Assembly (NCBI GenBank): GCA_937872925.1
Contig: CALMUT010000081.1
Coordinates: forward strand, 1 to 64,000
DNA: 64,000 nucleotides
Direction: 5' to 3'
From: an uncultured Myxococcales bacterium
GTDB lineage: Bacteria > Myxococcota_A > Polyangia > Polyangiales > Polyangiaceae
Positions within the stretch are counted from its first letter, which is position 1. Each line of letters begins with the position of its first letter. Positions 18,276 through 28,140 of this stretch are shown piece after piece. A model generated the notes under the pieces. The model was given only the letters and a program-made list of their open reading frames with translations, did not search any database and was not told where the DNA came from. Made by a program: the position numbers and the translations under genes.

Positions 18276-19160
18276 ATGGACTGGGACGACCTCCGCTTCA
18301 TACTCGCTGCAGCTCGGGCGCGGACTCTGAGCGGGGCGGCTGCCGAGTTCGGCGTCACGCACACCACCGTCGGCCGACGTATCCGCGCCTGTGAGGAACG
18401 CTTGGGAGCGCGACTGTTCGACCGTCAGCCGGACGGGCTGCACGCTACTCCGGCGGGTCAGGACTTGGTCGAGCTTGCTGAGCGCATGGAAAGCGAAGTG
18501 CTCGCTGTCGAGAGTCGGATCATGGGTCGAGACGCTGAACTGCGCGGCTCGCTCCGAGTGTCGATCTTCGACTTCGGCTTCTGGGCCGTGCACGAAGCCT
18601 TCGCGTCGTTCCTCGCTCGCTACCCAAGCGTGCAGTTGACGCTCACCGCGACCCTCGATGCCGTGTCGCTGGTGCGACGGGAAGCCGACGTCGTCTTGCG
18701 TTTGACCGAGAGCCCACCCGAAACGCTGGTCGGACGCCGAGTGGGAGAGCTCTCGTTTGCGGTGTACGCCAGTGACGCACTGGTCGACTGCATTGGAGCC
18801 GACGCGCCCTACGCTGCGTACCCGTGGCTGGCGTGGGACGAGCGCTTGGATGGACGCTTCATCGACGCATGGCTGGCTCAGAATGCGCCCGGCGCACGCA
18901 TCGCGCTACGGGTCGACGAAAGCGCGCTCATTCAACGCCAAGCCGTCTGCTCCGGCATCGGGGTTTACTTCATGCCGTGCTGTATCGCAGACGCGATCCC
19001 CGGGATCCGCAGACTTGGCCCCATCCATTTCCGCCAGCCGATTTGGCTGCTAACACTGCGCGAGCTACAACATACGAGCCGCGTGCGCGCGTTCCTAGAC
19101 CACATGGTCGAAGCGCTGGCGAACCATCCTGACCTGGCGCCGAGTTCTAAGCCGTTCTGA
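18276..19160 (+). CDS. LysR-family transcriptional regulator
   Basis: 294 residues. ATG 18276 gives the canonical MDWDDLRFILAAARARTLSG start of this LysR subgroup; the GTG 18 nt upstream lies inside the palindrome and is less likely. The N-terminal winged helix-turn-helix spans about 1-60 (AAAEFGVTHTTVGRRI as recognition region, RLGARLFDRQPDGLHAT as wing). The periplasmic-binding-protein-like effector domain follows from about residue 90. It probably controls the divergent secreted-protein gene and itself; the effector is unknown. Confidence 0.93.
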   Translation: MDWDDLRFILAAARARTLSGAAAEFGVTHTTVGRRIRACEERLGARLFDRQPDGLHATPAGQDLVELAERMESEVLAVESRIMGRDAELRGSLRVSIFDFGFWAVHEAFASFLARYPSVQLTLTATLDAVSLVRREADVVLRLTESPPETLVGRRVGELSFAVYASDALVDCIGADAPYAAYPWLAWDERLDGRFIDAWLAQNAPGARIALRVDESALIQRQAVCSGIGVYFMPCCIADAIPGIRRLGPIHFRQPIWLLTLRELQHTSRVRAFLDHMVEALANHPDLAPSSKPF

Positions 19161-19817
19161 AGGAGAGGGTCAACTGAGGGCCTTCCCATACGGAGTGCCC
19201 GCGCGCGCTCCGCTCCGCATCACAGGCAAGCTGCCGCTAAACGAACTAGCTGTTGCAACGCCCTCGACTGTTGGAAGCGGGCGAAGGAAAAGCTGCCCCG
19301 TGGCTGCTCGGCTGCTTGTGTGTTGGCGAGCAGTGCGCCTTGAAGACATCGGCCCCGAGCGAGCGCACCCTGGTGCTTGACGCCGGCTCGCACCGCAGAG
19401 ACGGCATTACGTCACGGAGGGCGGCCGCGGTGCGCCAGCGGCGCGTCGCCACCTCGCCACGTTCCTGCAGTGGTGGCCGTGCAGCGCACGGACTCGGCAG
19501 ACCATCGACCTCGACATTGAGCCGTGCCTAGGGCGCGGCGAAGTCCGCGATGAAGCGCCCGGCGACCCCTCCCGTGCCGCGCGGAGGCGGCTCGTCGTGT
19601 CGTGTCGTGCATCGCCGGCCGCCGAGCACGGCGCCAGACGACGCCTCGGGCTGGACCAGATCTTCGCTCCACCAGCGCCGTCGCTGTGCTCGCCGAGGCT
19701 GCCATCGCCGCCCCTGGCCTCGGGCACGCCGGGTGTGACGGGTGATTGGCGGCCCGCAGTTCTTGGGATTGCGCTGCGCTTGCCTCTGTCGTTCGAACGG
19801 AGCGGCGCTGCTTCACG
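19161..19817 (+). other. 657-bp gap without recognisable gene
   Basis: Short overlapping open frames exist on both strands but none has a family motif, a signal peptide or a convincing start. The composition is GC-rich throughout. It separates the LysR gene from the convergent lipoprotein gene. Confidence 0.5.
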
Positions 19818-21077
19818 CTACGGCACCCACTGGGGCGTTGGCACGCAGTCCCAGGTGAGCGTGGGCTGCTCCAGGTCCAGATCCGCGAGCCAAACTTCGC
19901 TGGACGGCAGGTCAAACCAGCTGCCGTACACGCGAGTGCCGTGGAGGGATTTGAACCAGAGCCGCATCGGGCGCGAGGTGAGCCGACAGCGCTGTCCGGT
20001 CTTCATGTCAAACTTCACCAAGGTGCTCGCGCCCAGCAGGCCGGCATTGGTTTTGGGGTTGGCATCCTCGGATTCACCGGGCTCGTTCCACACGACCCAG
20101 TCGCCGTCGATGGCGGGGTAGACCTTGCCGCGCGGAGAGGTGGGGGAATCGAAGGTGACGCGCTTGGTCTTGCCGGTCTTCAGATCGTGCACGTAGACCT
20201 CGCCGCCGCTGCGGTTGAACTCCGTGGAGCCGGGACCTGGCGGATCGCGGTAGTCGATCCAGGCGTACTGCGTGCGCCCAGGTGAGCAGGTGCCGTGGGT
20301 TTGCCACTCGCCGCCGTAGTCGAGGAACTTCTTGCTCCCGGTGTCGGGATCGATGACGCGGATCGTCCCCGAGTCGCAAATCAGGCTGGTCTGCGTCGTG
20401 CAGTAGCCCCAACACTCGCCGCCGATGTGCTTGACCTCTCCACTCTGCAGATTGCGCGCCCAGATCCCACCCGGAAACAACCAGAACACGTGCCGGGGTC
20501 CCATCACGGTGTTCGATACCGAGTTCTTGCCCGCTTCCTCGGGCGTGTAGCGGAATGCGATCTTGGTTTCTCCGGTGATGAGATTCGCTACCTCTACCTG
20601 GCCGTCCGCCACGCCGAATGACCGCAGATAGCTGATGAAGTCCCCGTAGACGGAGGGGAAGAGCGGTGAACCGGGTCCGATCGGGACCGCCGCCGTCACG
20701 TTGGAACCGACCGCCGAAAAGCCTGCGCCAGCCGCGGTCGAGCTGGCGAACCACTTCTCCGAAAAGACGTGCCCATAGGACGCGTGGTTTCTCAGCGGCA
20801 GATTCATCGCGATGCGGCAGCCGTCGCCGCAGTCCGGCAGGTTGTCCGGCGGATAGGTCGTCCAGTCCTTGGGCTTGGTCTCGTGCCAAACAGGATCCCA
20901 GCTGTTGCCCGCGACGCCGCTGCTGCCGGCTGCGCCCGCTGCGCCACCCGTAGCTGCGCCGCTGCCCCCAGTGCCGACGGCAGGATCTTCCTGGGACGGG
21001 CAGCCGGCCACGCTCAGCAGTGGTAGCAGACCTGCTACTCCAATCAGGCCAGCGAGTGCTCTCACGGCGCCACCCAT
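19818..21077 (-). CDS. Hypothetical lipoprotein, probable beta propeller
   Basis: Start chosen at ATG 21077 because it begins a clean lipoprotein signal (hydrophobic ALAGLIGVAGLLPLLSVAGC); 13 further codons upstream are open. Lipobox is SVAGC, then a Gly/Ala/Ser linker of about 40 residues. The 380-residue mature domain contains repeated strand pairs of the type VYGDFISYL, VFWLFPGGIWARNLQSGEVKHI, TIRVIDPDTGSKKFL, VYVHDLKTGKTKRVTF and PAIDGDWVVWNEP, as in TolB/PQQ-like propellers that report on surface proteins in Myxococcota. Function unknown. Confidence 0.75.
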   Translation of the reverse strand: MGGAVRALAGLIGVAGLLPLLSVAGCPSQEDPAVGTGGSGAATGGAAGAAGSSGVAGNSWDPVWHETKPKDWTTYPPDNLPDCGDGCRIAMNLPLRNHASYGHVFSEKWFASSTAAGAGFSAVGSNVTAAVPIGPGSPLFPSVYGDFISYLRSFGVADGQVEVANLITGETKIAFRYTPEEAGKNSVSNTVMGPRHVFWLFPGGIWARNLQSGEVKHIGGECWGYCTTQTSLICDSGTIRVIDPDTGSKKFLDYGGEWQTHGTCSPGRTQYAWIDYRDPPGPGSTEFNRSGGEVYVHDLKTGKTKRVTFDSPTSPRGKVYPAIDGDWVVWNEPGESEDANPKTNAGLLGASTLVKFDMKTGQRCRLTSRPMRLWFKSLHGTRVYGSWFDLPSSEVWLADLDLEQPTLTWDCVPTPQWVP

Positions 21078-21230
21078 GCCAGCTTGACCCACATCTTCGC
21101 CTCCCCGCGCCGTCATTGTGAACGTCGAGTAGCGCCGCGCGCAATGTGGGACGGTGTGGGATGCAGCCGTCGGGCGGGGCCCGCGTGGGCCCCCTTGATC
21201 TCGATCCTGGGCACAGGTACTCCCGCCGCC

Positions 21231-23150
21231 ATGAGTCGTTCATTGTGGTCGCGGTCTGGGTTGTCCCTGGGTTTGTGTTTTGGCGTCGCTGCGGTGGCGG
21301 GGGCTTGCGGGTCGCCGCCGAGTGCCATGGGGCCTCCGGCGCCGCCGGTTCCGACGGAGACAGCACCGGACGGCACGCCCCTCGAGCCGGCAACGGCCGC
21401 GGGTGCCGACGCCTTCATCGCGCAGACCAATCTCGATCTCAAAGAGTTTTGGGTCAACGCCGAACGCGCCGCCTGGGTGAAGTCCAACTTCATCACCCAC
21501 GACACGGAGCTGATGGAGGCGCGCGAGCACGAGAAGGTGCTGGAGTACACCGCTCGGCGCATCAAGGAGGCGCAGCGCTTTGAGAAGGTCGCTGGCCTGT
21601 CGCCGGAAACGGCGCGCATGCTGTACCTGCTCAAGTACTCCGCGGGAATTCCGGCACCGAGCGACGCAGGCAAGCGCAAGCGTCTGGCGGAAATCAGCAC
21701 GCAGTTGGAGAGCATCTACGGCAAGGGCAAAGCCTGCTCTCCCAAATTCAAGGGGCACGGCGAAGACAAGACGAGCGAGTGTCTGGCGCTGGGGGAGCTG
21801 AGCAAGCTCCTGACCAAGAGCCGGGACTACGATCTGCTGCTCGAGGTGTGGAAGGGCTGGCGCAGCATCTCGCCGCCCATGCGCCCGATGTACCAGGAGA
21901 TGGTTGCCCTCGGGAACGAAGGCGCGCGTGAGCTTGGCTTCCGGGATGTGTCGGACATCTGGAAGGGCGGCTACGACATGAGCGCCGAAGACTTCCACAA
22001 AGAGATGGACCGCCTGTGGACCGAGGTGAAACCGCTGTACGAGAAGCTGCACTGCTTTGCCCGGGGTCGTCTGCGCAAACAGTACGGCAAGGACAAGATC
22101 GCGGAAAAAGCCCCCATCCCTGCGCACCTGCTGGGCAATATGTGGGCGCAGGAATGGGGCGGTCTGTACAAAGAAATGGAGCCGTACCCGGGCAAGGGTG
22201 AGGCGGACATGACCAAGCAGCTGAAGGCGAAGAAGTACGACGCCCTCAAGATGGTCAAGCTGGGCGAGGGCTTCTTCACTTCGCTGGGGATGGACCCCCT
22301 GCCCAAGACGTTTTGGGAACGCAGCCTGTTCTTGAAACCAAAAGACCGCGAAGTGGAGTGCCACGCCAGCGCGTGGGACGTCAGTATGTCCGGCGACCTA
22401 CGCATCAAGATGTGCATCGAGGTCAACCACGAAGACCTGGTGACGATCCATCATGAACTCGGTCACAACTACTACTTCCACTATTACAACAACCTGCCTG
22501 CTCTCTATCAGCAGGGGGCGAACGACGGCTTCCACGAGGGCATCGGGGACACCCTGGCGCTGAGCGTCACGCCCGGCTACCTGGCGAAGATCGGCCTGCT
22601 GGACAAAGCGCCCACCGACGACAAGGCGGAGCTGAACGTGCTGATGCAGCGCGCCCTCGAAGGCATCGCGTTCTTGCCCTTCGGCAAGCTGATCGACGAG
22701 TGGCGCTGGGACGTGTTCAGCGGCAAGACGCCGCCGGCCAAGTACAACGAAGCGTGGTGGACGCTACGCAAGAAGTACCAAGGCGTGGTGGCGCCCATCG
22801 CTCGCTCCGAACAGGATTTCGATCCGGGCGCGAAGTACCACATCCCGTCCAACGTGCCGTACACGCGCTACTTCATCGCTCGTATCTTGCAGTACCAATT
22901 CCACCGCGCGCTGTGCAAAGCGTCCGGTCACACGGGGCCGCTGCACACCTGTAGCATCTACGGCAACAAGGAAGCCGGCGCGAAGATGATTGCCATGCTG
23001 AAGTTGGGGTCGAGCAAGCCCTGGCCCGAGGCGCTGAAGGTCATGACCGGGGAGACCCGCATGGATGCCACAGCGATCGTCGACTACTACAAGCCGCTGA
23101 TTGAGTGGCTCGACGGGCAGAACAAAGGTGAGCAGTGCGGTTGGGAGTGA
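21231..23150 (+). CDS. M2-family zinc peptidase (ACE-like), lipoprotein
   Basis: Start chosen at ATG 21231, giving a signal peptide ending VAGAC (lipobox); the upstream open frame has no signal. The 639-residue size matches one catalytic domain of angiotensin-converting enzyme. The zinc motif is H408-E409-L-G-H412 (HHELGHNYYFHYYNNLP), with the third ligand at E436 in GANDGFHEGIGDTLAL, the exact M2 pattern. M2 enzymes are dipeptidyl carboxypeptidases; here it would be anchored in the envelope and act on peptides outside the cytoplasm. The next gene starts 25 bp downstream. Confidence 0.93.
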   Translation: MSRSLWSRSGLSLGLCFGVAAVAGACGSPPSAMGPPAPPVPTETAPDGTPLEPATAAGADAFIAQTNLDLKEFWVNAERAAWVKSNFITHDTELMEAREHEKVLEYTARRIKEAQRFEKVAGLSPETARMLYLLKYSAGIPAPSDAGKRKRLAEISTQLESIYGKGKACSPKFKGHGEDKTSECLALGELSKLLTKSRDYDLLLEVWKGWRSISPPMRPMYQEMVALGNEGARELGFRDVSDIWKGGYDMSAEDFHKEMDRLWTEVKPLYEKLHCFARGRLRKQYGKDKIAEKAPIPAHLLGNMWAQEWGGLYKEMEPYPGKGEADMTKQLKAKKYDALKMVKLGEGFFTSLGMDPLPKTFWERSLFLKPKDREVECHASAWDVSMSGDLRIKMCIEVNHEDLVTIHHELGHNYYFHYYNNLPALYQQGANDGFHEGIGDTLALSVTPGYLAKIGLLDKAPTDDKAELNVLMQRALEGIAFLPFGKLIDEWRWDVFSGKTPPAKYNEAWWTLRKKYQGVVAPIARSEQDFDPGAKYHIPSNVPYTRYFIARILQYQFHRALCKASGHTGPLHTCSIYGNKEAGAKMIAMLKLGSSKPWPEALKVMTGETRMDATAIVDYYKPLIEWLDGQNKGEQCGWE

Positions 23151-23175
23151 AGCTCAGCGCGGCCTCCTGATCGCC

Positions 23176-24075
23176 ATGTCCTTTGAATCGCTCACTCCGC
23201 GTCTGAAGAGCGGACGACCCATTGTGGTCGACGCGGACACGTGTGCGTCGTTTCGAGCGCGCGGAGTCGCAGTGGACTCACCGGGCGCTGTGGGTGAGTT
23301 GTTGCGCAAGAGTCCTGGCGTCGTGCTGGAGCATTACGTTGCGGAAGTGCAGAGCGATGTGAACGTGCTTTGCGCGCTTACCGCAGACACGACGCCGCGC
23401 GCCCTCGCTGAGGTGGGCATGCAGCACCGCTCCGCAGCGCTCACGGCGCGTGCTGTAGAAATTGCCCAAGAAGCAAGGGAGCGCTCACCACGGCCCATCG
23501 CCATTGCCGGCGTGCTTGGGAGCGAAATGGTGGCGCCCATGTTCGCTGAGCGCTTGCGTGAAGAACTCGAAGAGCATGCCGACCGCATCAAGACCGCTGG
23601 CGTTGAGCTGATTTTTGCTCGGGGGCAGGGTTCGCGAATCGAGCTCATGACCGCAGTTTCAGCAGCCGCCGCGGCGGAGGTGCCCGTCTGGGCCGTGGTG
23701 GAGTGCAGCGCCGGCGGCGAGCTTGCCGTAGGTGGCACGTTGCCACCCCTGCTCGACTCACTCCGTGAGGCCGGTGCCAGCGCCGTCCTGTTCGAGGTGA
23801 GCAGCATCGACGACGGCTTGGCGGCACTGGCGCGGGCCAGTGCCTTGGCTGAGGCCGAAGCATTCGCGATTGGTGTATTGCTGGCGAGTAGCAGAGACAG
23901 CGTGCGCGGCTTTCCGGATCCCGAATCCGACGCGGAACGCTGGGCCGCGCGGGCCCTCGAATTCGACTCCGCGGACGCGCGCATCATTGGCGGCGGCGCC
24001 GGCACGACGGAAGCGCACACCGCCGCCCTGGTGACCGAGCTGCGCGCCGTGCACCCAAGCATTCGACCGCGCTGA
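23176..24075 (+). CDS. Homocysteine S-methyltransferase-like protein with missing zinc cysteines
   Basis: 299 residues from ATG 23176, after an in-frame extension overlapping the M2 gene was rejected. The TIM-barrel layout of homocysteine S-methyltransferases is recognisable: VVLEHYVAEVQSDVNVLCAL, TPRALAEVGMQHRSAALTARAVEIA, IAIAGVLGSEM, ELIFARG, VPVWAVVECSAGG and a C-terminal IIGGGAGTTEAHTAAL. In active enzymes the last motif is GGCCGT with two zinc-binding cysteines; here it reads GGGAGT, and only the Cys of VECS remains. It may have lost methyltransferase activity or bind a different ligand. It could be coupled to the M2 gene; a functional link is not evident. Confidence 0.7.
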   Translation: MSFESLTPRLKSGRPIVVDADTCASFRARGVAVDSPGAVGELLRKSPGVVLEHYVAEVQSDVNVLCALTADTTPRALAEVGMQHRSAALTARAVEIAQEARERSPRPIAIAGVLGSEMVAPMFAERLREELEEHADRIKTAGVELIFARGQGSRIELMTAVSAAAAAEVPVWAVVECSAGGELAVGGTLPPLLDSLREAGASAVLFEVSSIDDGLAALARASALAEAEAFAIGVLLASSRDSVRGFPDPESDAERWAARALEFDSADARIIGGGAGTTEAHTAALVTELRAVHPSIRPR

Positions 24076-24205
24076 GCTAGAGCGGGAGGCCAGCTTCTCC
24101 GTAGCCCTGCCCCGCAGATGCAGGGTGCGCGCAAACGCCCGCAGTGGATGCGCGGGCGGTCACGCTCCACGCCGCGCGCGCGTCAGGCTGCTTGATCCAA
24201 GCGTG

Positions 24206-24952
24206 TCACTTCTTCAGCGCCGCTTCGAGCTCCCGCACGCGCGCCAGAGCGCGCTCCTTGTCCTCAAGAGCGCGCTCCTTCGCCTGTCGCTCTTCCTGCG
24301 CTTCCGTCAACCAACGCTGCGTGCCATTGCGGTCGTCACTGAACACGATCGTCTGATCTTCAAGAGAGAGCCAGCAGCTCAGCGCCTCCGAGAACACGGG
24401 GCCATCGCCTGCTGCAACTCGCTCGAAGGCGCCACAGGTGTCTGCGCGCCAGACTTGGAAGGCGAGGGGGCCTCCCATGGAGGCGGGGCCGAGCATGAGA
24501 GGGTCTAAGATCACGAGCTCCCGCGCGCCGATGGCGGCGTAGCGCTCGTGCACGTCCTTGTAGTCCTTGTGCGGGTGGTTCTTGCTCACGACCTCGAAGC
24601 ACAGCAGCGGGGAAACGTGCCCGGGCTTCCACAGGCAGAGACTCGATAGATCCCTGCCCTCCGGTGGGGCCGGGTCGAGCACGCAGACGTCGGGGTCGAT
24701 GCCGACGCTGGGGCTGTCGCGCAAGAAGCGGATCGCAAGATTGCGTGCGACCTGCACGGCTCCCGCCTGCCGCTTGGCCCAAGCGCGCAGTACCGCTGTG
24801 ATGTGATCCGCTGCTCGATCGTGAAAGACTGACTCCGGCACGGTGCCCTCGGGAAGCACCCACTGCGTCAGTTCCGGGCGGACCTGGTAGCGCAGCGCGA
24901 CGAAGCGTGGAGCGTTACTCACGACTAGAAGCTTAGCGTGGGCGGGGTGCAT
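24206..24952 (-). CDS. Uma2-family protein with C-terminal coiled coil
   Basis: 248 residues from ATG 24952; a GTG at 24922 is an alternative start. The Uma2 core shows SVGIDPDVCVLDPAPP (catalytic Asp), SPLLCFEVVSKNHPHKDYKDV (Glu and Lys) and RYAAIGARELVILDPL. After the nuclease-like fold comes a C-terminal segment of about 40 residues rich in Glu, Arg, Lys and Ala (EAQEERQAKERALEDKERAL), a strong coiled coil that may mediate oligomerisation. Biological role of the family unknown. Confidence 0.85.
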   Translation of the reverse strand: MHPAHAKLLVVSNAPRFVALRYQVRPELTQWVLPEGTVPESVFHDRAADHITAVLRAWAKRQAGAVQVARNLAIRFLRDSPSVGIDPDVCVLDPAPPEGRDLSSLCLWKPGHVSPLLCFEVVSKNHPHKDYKDVHERYAAIGARELVILDPLMLGPASMGGPLAFQVWRADTCGAFERVAAGDGPVFSEALSCWLSLEDQTIVFSDDRNGTQRWLTEAQEERQAKERALEDKERALARVRELEAALKK

Positions 24953-25131
24953 GCGTCAGCCAGAGCACCGACCATGCCAGCGAGAACCTAGGGATTCCGC
25001 GCACTTCACCGCTGGCGCCGCCAGGTGTCGCCAGTGGCGAAGCGTCACTTGTCCGCGCACACGTCGTTCGTGTGCACGCGCGAAACCGCGCGGGAGGCCG
25101 ATGACGGCAGGCTCCGCACATCAAACAAAAA

Positions 25132-25680
25132 TCAACTACAGCCGGAAGTGCAGCTGCACTCGCCAGCGCCGCCACACGTGATCTTGCAGCCGCTCTTGCA
25201 CTCGGTGAGCTGGCACGAACCGGCGCTCTTGCACTCCAAGCTGCAGCCGCCGCCTGGGCACTTAAGTTGCGTGGAACCGAGCGCCGTGCTGGTTGCCTTG
25301 CAGTCGCCCTCCGGGCAGTTGAGCTCGCAGGCGCCCATGCCCTCACAGGAAAAGGCGCAGCCCTTGCCGGCGCATGTCTTTTCGCAGGAACCGATACCGG
25401 TGCAGGCACAGGTTTCCCCGGGCTTGCAGTTGCCCTTGCTGGCGCCGACGTTGACTTTGCCCTCGTCGGTCTCGATGGCGACGCCCTCGCCCTTGTCGCC
25501 CTTGCCGATGGTGATCTTGGTCTTGTCGTTTTCGACGGAAACGCCCTCGGCCTTGTCGCTCTTGCCAATGTGGATGTCCGTGCCGCTCTCGTCCTTCTTG
25601 TCTTGCTTGCAAGCCAAGAGCGATCCCAGCAATACCCCCGCCACTACCAGCGCTTCTGCGCGACTTACCCGCCTCTTCAT
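25132..25680 (-). CDS. Small Cys-rich lipoprotein
   Basis: Start ATG 25680 gives MKRRVSRAEALVVAGVLLGS ending in lipobox SLLAC. The 182-residue product has two parts. Residues about 30-80 hold three imperfect repeats of the type DIHIGKSDKAEGVSVENDKTK / ITIGKGDKGEGVAIETDEGK. Residues about 85-182 contain some 26 cysteines in short spaced units such as GSCEKTCAGKGCAFSCEGMGACELNC and CKSGCKITCGGAGECSCTSGC, probably all disulphide-bonded outside the cytoplasm. Similar DUF3060-like or Cys-rich lipoproteins are common in Myxococcota; function unknown. Confidence 0.75.
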   Translation of the reverse strand: MKRRVSRAEALVVAGVLLGSLLACKQDKKDESGTDIHIGKSDKAEGVSVENDKTKITIGKGDKGEGVAIETDEGKVNVGASKGNCKPGETCACTGIGSCEKTCAGKGCAFSCEGMGACELNCPEGDCKATSTALGSTQLKCPGGGCSLECKSAGSCQLTECKSGCKITCGGAGECSCTSGCS

Positions 25681-25846
25681 GGCCCCATGATTGCCGCCCA
25701 ATCGCTGGAGGTAAAGCCTTTGCCTTGGCCGGGACTAGGCCGGCGGCGCCGAATCGTAGGATACTCGGGCAGCTTTTCAGGACCCGCGGGCATGGCGAGC
25801 CTCGTGGAATGGTCGCAACTACTCCAAACTGCCCGTCTGAGCCTTC

Positions 25847-27214
25847 ATGTCGCTTCCCAGTACCGAACCCTCCGCCGACGACGTGCTCACGGACTTCGAT
25901 CAGTTGCTCGAGCCGTTCGTCCGTGCGGAAAAGCCCAGGGAGCAGTGGCGCATCGGCCCCGAAGCGGAGAAGTTCGGCGTGCACGCCACCACGGGCGCGC
26001 CCCTCGGCTACGACGGCGAGCACGGCGTGCTGCGCGTGCTGCAGGCGCTGGTGGAGTCCCACGGCTGGAAGCCGGTCGCGGAGAGTGCCGGCGGTCCGGT
26101 GATCTCCCTCACTCGCGAGCACGCATCGATCACCCTGGAGCCCGGCGCGCAGCTCGAGCTTTCCGGTGCGCCTGCGGTCGACGTGCACGAGATCTGCGCC
26201 GCGCAGCGCGGACACATCGCAGAGTTGCGTGACATCTCCAGTGAGATGAATCTGGCTTGGCTCGGTGTGGGCTTCCACCCCCTTGCCTCTCAAGACGCGC
26301 TGACTTGGGTGCCGAAGCAGCGCTACAAGATCATGCGCGAGTACCTGCCCACCCGCGGCTCCGGCGCGCTGAATATGATGCGCCGCACCTCCACGGTGCA
26401 GGCCAATCTGGATTATGCGAATGAGGCGGGCGCCATGCGCAAGCTGGTAGTCGGCTTGTGCTTGGCCCCGATCTTCAACGCCATGCTGGCGAATTCGCCC
26501 TTCTACGAAGGCAAGATCAGCGGAAAGAAGAGCCTGCGCGGTGAGGTGTGGCTCGACATGGATCCGGATCGCTCCGGGCTTCTGCCGGAGCTATGCGACA
26601 AAGAAGAGCCCAAGTACGCGGACTACGTGGAGTGGGCTTTAGACGCGGGCATGTTCCTGTTCAAGCGCGACGGGGAAGTGGTCGCCAACACCGGCCAGAG
26701 CTTCCGTAGCTTTTGGAAGAATGGATTCCAAGGGCACCGCGCCACGCTGAGCGACTGGAAGCTGCACCTGAACACACTGTTCCCGGAAGCGCGGCTCAAG
26801 GGCACTCTCGAGTTTCGCCCGTGTGATTCGCTTCCGGCAGACTTGGTCTGCGCGGTGCCAGCGCTCTTCGCGGGGTTGATGTACGACGAAAAATCCTTGG
26901 AGCAGGCGCACGCGCTGGCAAAAACCCTGCGCTGGACCCGACAAGAGCGAGAACAGCTCGTCACCCACGGTCTTGCAGCCACGCTGCCCGAAAGAGACGT
27001 GCGCGGGTTGGCGGAGCAGGTCTTGGACCTGGCGCTTGCTGGTTTGGAGCGTCGGGGCCGCCTGAACCAACGCGGGCAGGACGAGCGCATCCACCTGGCG
27101 GTGCTTGGTAAGCTTGTCGCTGCGGGCCAATGCCCAGCGGACCGCTTGCTCGAAGGGCTATCTGCCGAGGACGGCGACCTCCGCGTTGAAATCCTGGCCC
27201 GAACCCGCGTCTGA
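25847..27214 (+). CDS. gshA: Glutamate-cysteine ligase (plant/proteobacterial GCS2 type)
   Basis: 455 residues, the normal size. Motifs of this class are visible: WRIGPEAEKFGVH near residue 36, GPVISLTREHASITLEPGAQ around 83-102 (ATP/glutamate site), YLPTRGSGALNMMRRTSTVQ around 167-186, and GTLEFRPCDSLP near 320. The enzyme joins glutamate and cysteine, the first step of glutathione synthesis, in the cytoplasm. No glutathione synthetase is adjacent, so gshB must be elsewhere or gamma-glutamylcysteine may be used directly. Confidence 0.9.
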   Translation: MSLPSTEPSADDVLTDFDQLLEPFVRAEKPREQWRIGPEAEKFGVHATTGAPLGYDGEHGVLRVLQALVESHGWKPVAESAGGPVISLTREHASITLEPGAQLELSGAPAVDVHEICAAQRGHIAELRDISSEMNLAWLGVGFHPLASQDALTWVPKQRYKIMREYLPTRGSGALNMMRRTSTVQANLDYANEAGAMRKLVVGLCLAPIFNAMLANSPFYEGKISGKKSLRGEVWLDMDPDRSGLLPELCDKEEPKYADYVEWALDAGMFLFKRDGEVVANTGQSFRSFWKNGFQGHRATLSDWKLHLNTLFPEARLKGTLEFRPCDSLPADLVCAVPALFAGLMYDEKSLEQAHALAKTLRWTRQEREQLVTHGLAATLPERDVRGLAEQVLDLALAGLERRGRLNQRGQDERIHLAVLGKLVAAGQCPADRLLEGLSAEDGDLRVEILARTRV

Positions 27215-27410
27215 TTACGCGACGCGTCAGGCGAAAACTGTCGTCTTTGCACCACAACAGTAGGATCCCAACGCCAGGGCGGCAGCGGCGAGGCGGACCC
27301 AAGCCCGGGCAAAATTGTGTAACTTTTCGGCTGCTTACCGTCTAACGGGGATCTCTGGTGCGTACCTTGCGTAAAGCGAGGTAGGTCTTTTGGATTCGAA
27401 AGGAATCGCC

Positions 27411-28124
27411 ATGAATCGAACTGTCACTTCACTTGCTTTGTTGGTCGCTGTCGGAGCCCTCGCTGGTTGTAGCCAGAAGGAGACCGTCTCTTCGGAAAAT
27501 ATCAAGACCGCCGGCATCGCCGCCGTCATGGATATCAAGGCCGAGAACGAAAATAGCTCGACCGTAGAGGTCAAGCTGCTCGTCGGTGGTGACGAGAGCA
27601 ACACCTTCGTAATTTTGGACAACGGCGACAAGCTCACGGTGACTGCCAACGGCGAGACGAAGGGATTGAACGCCGAGTCCGAGGGCATCTACAAAGCCAC
27701 TGTCGGAACAGGAGCTGGGGAAACCGAGTTCGTCGTCGCTCTCGAGCGCCCCGACGACACGCCGGCGCCGAACAGTGTCGGCAAGCTGCCCCCGCCCTTC
27801 ACCCTCGGCAGCATTGCGAACATCTCCCGTGCTACGGACGGCGTGGAGATCACCTGGGATCCCTCCGGTAGCGACTCCATCGTGATCGACGTGACCGGCG
27901 ACTGCATTGATGAGCAGAAGGACATCAAGACGTCCGACACCGGTAGCTACAGCATCGCTGCTGGCGACTTGGTCAGTCCCTTCGACTCGGACAAGGACAA
28001 GACCTGCGATGTGACGGCGCGCGTGGTGCGGGCGCGCAGCGGTTCACCGGACTCGGCCTACGACGGCGAGAGCAAGATGGTGATGCGCCAAATCCGCGCG
28101 GTGAAGTTCCAAGCAGCTCCCTGA
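27411..28124 (+). CDS. Hypothetical lipoprotein with fibronectin-like region
   Basis: Start ATG 27411 with a good ribosome-binding site (GAAAGGAATC); an upstream in-frame TTG is rejected. MNRTVTSLALLVAVGALAGC gives a clear lipobox ALAGC at Cys20. The 237-residue product is acidic and beta-rich. A central PPPFTLGSIANISRA followed by EITWDPSGSDSIVIDV looks like a single fibronectin type III-like or Ig-like domain; two cysteines at DCIDE and KTCDV may pair. Function unknown. A strong hairpin follows 17 bp after the stop. Confidence 0.75.
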   Translation: MNRTVTSLALLVAVGALAGCSQKETVSSENIKTAGIAAVMDIKAENENSSTVEVKLLVGGDESNTFVILDNGDKLTVTANGETKGLNAESEGIYKATVGTGAGETEFVVALERPDDTPAPNSVGKLPPPFTLGSIANISRATDGVEITWDPSGSDSIVIDVTGDCIDEQKDIKTSDTGSYSIAAGDLVSPFDSDKDKTCDVTARVVRARSGSPDSAYDGESKMVMRQIRAVKFQAAP

Positions 28125-28140
28125 GCTTCCCTCGAAGGAT

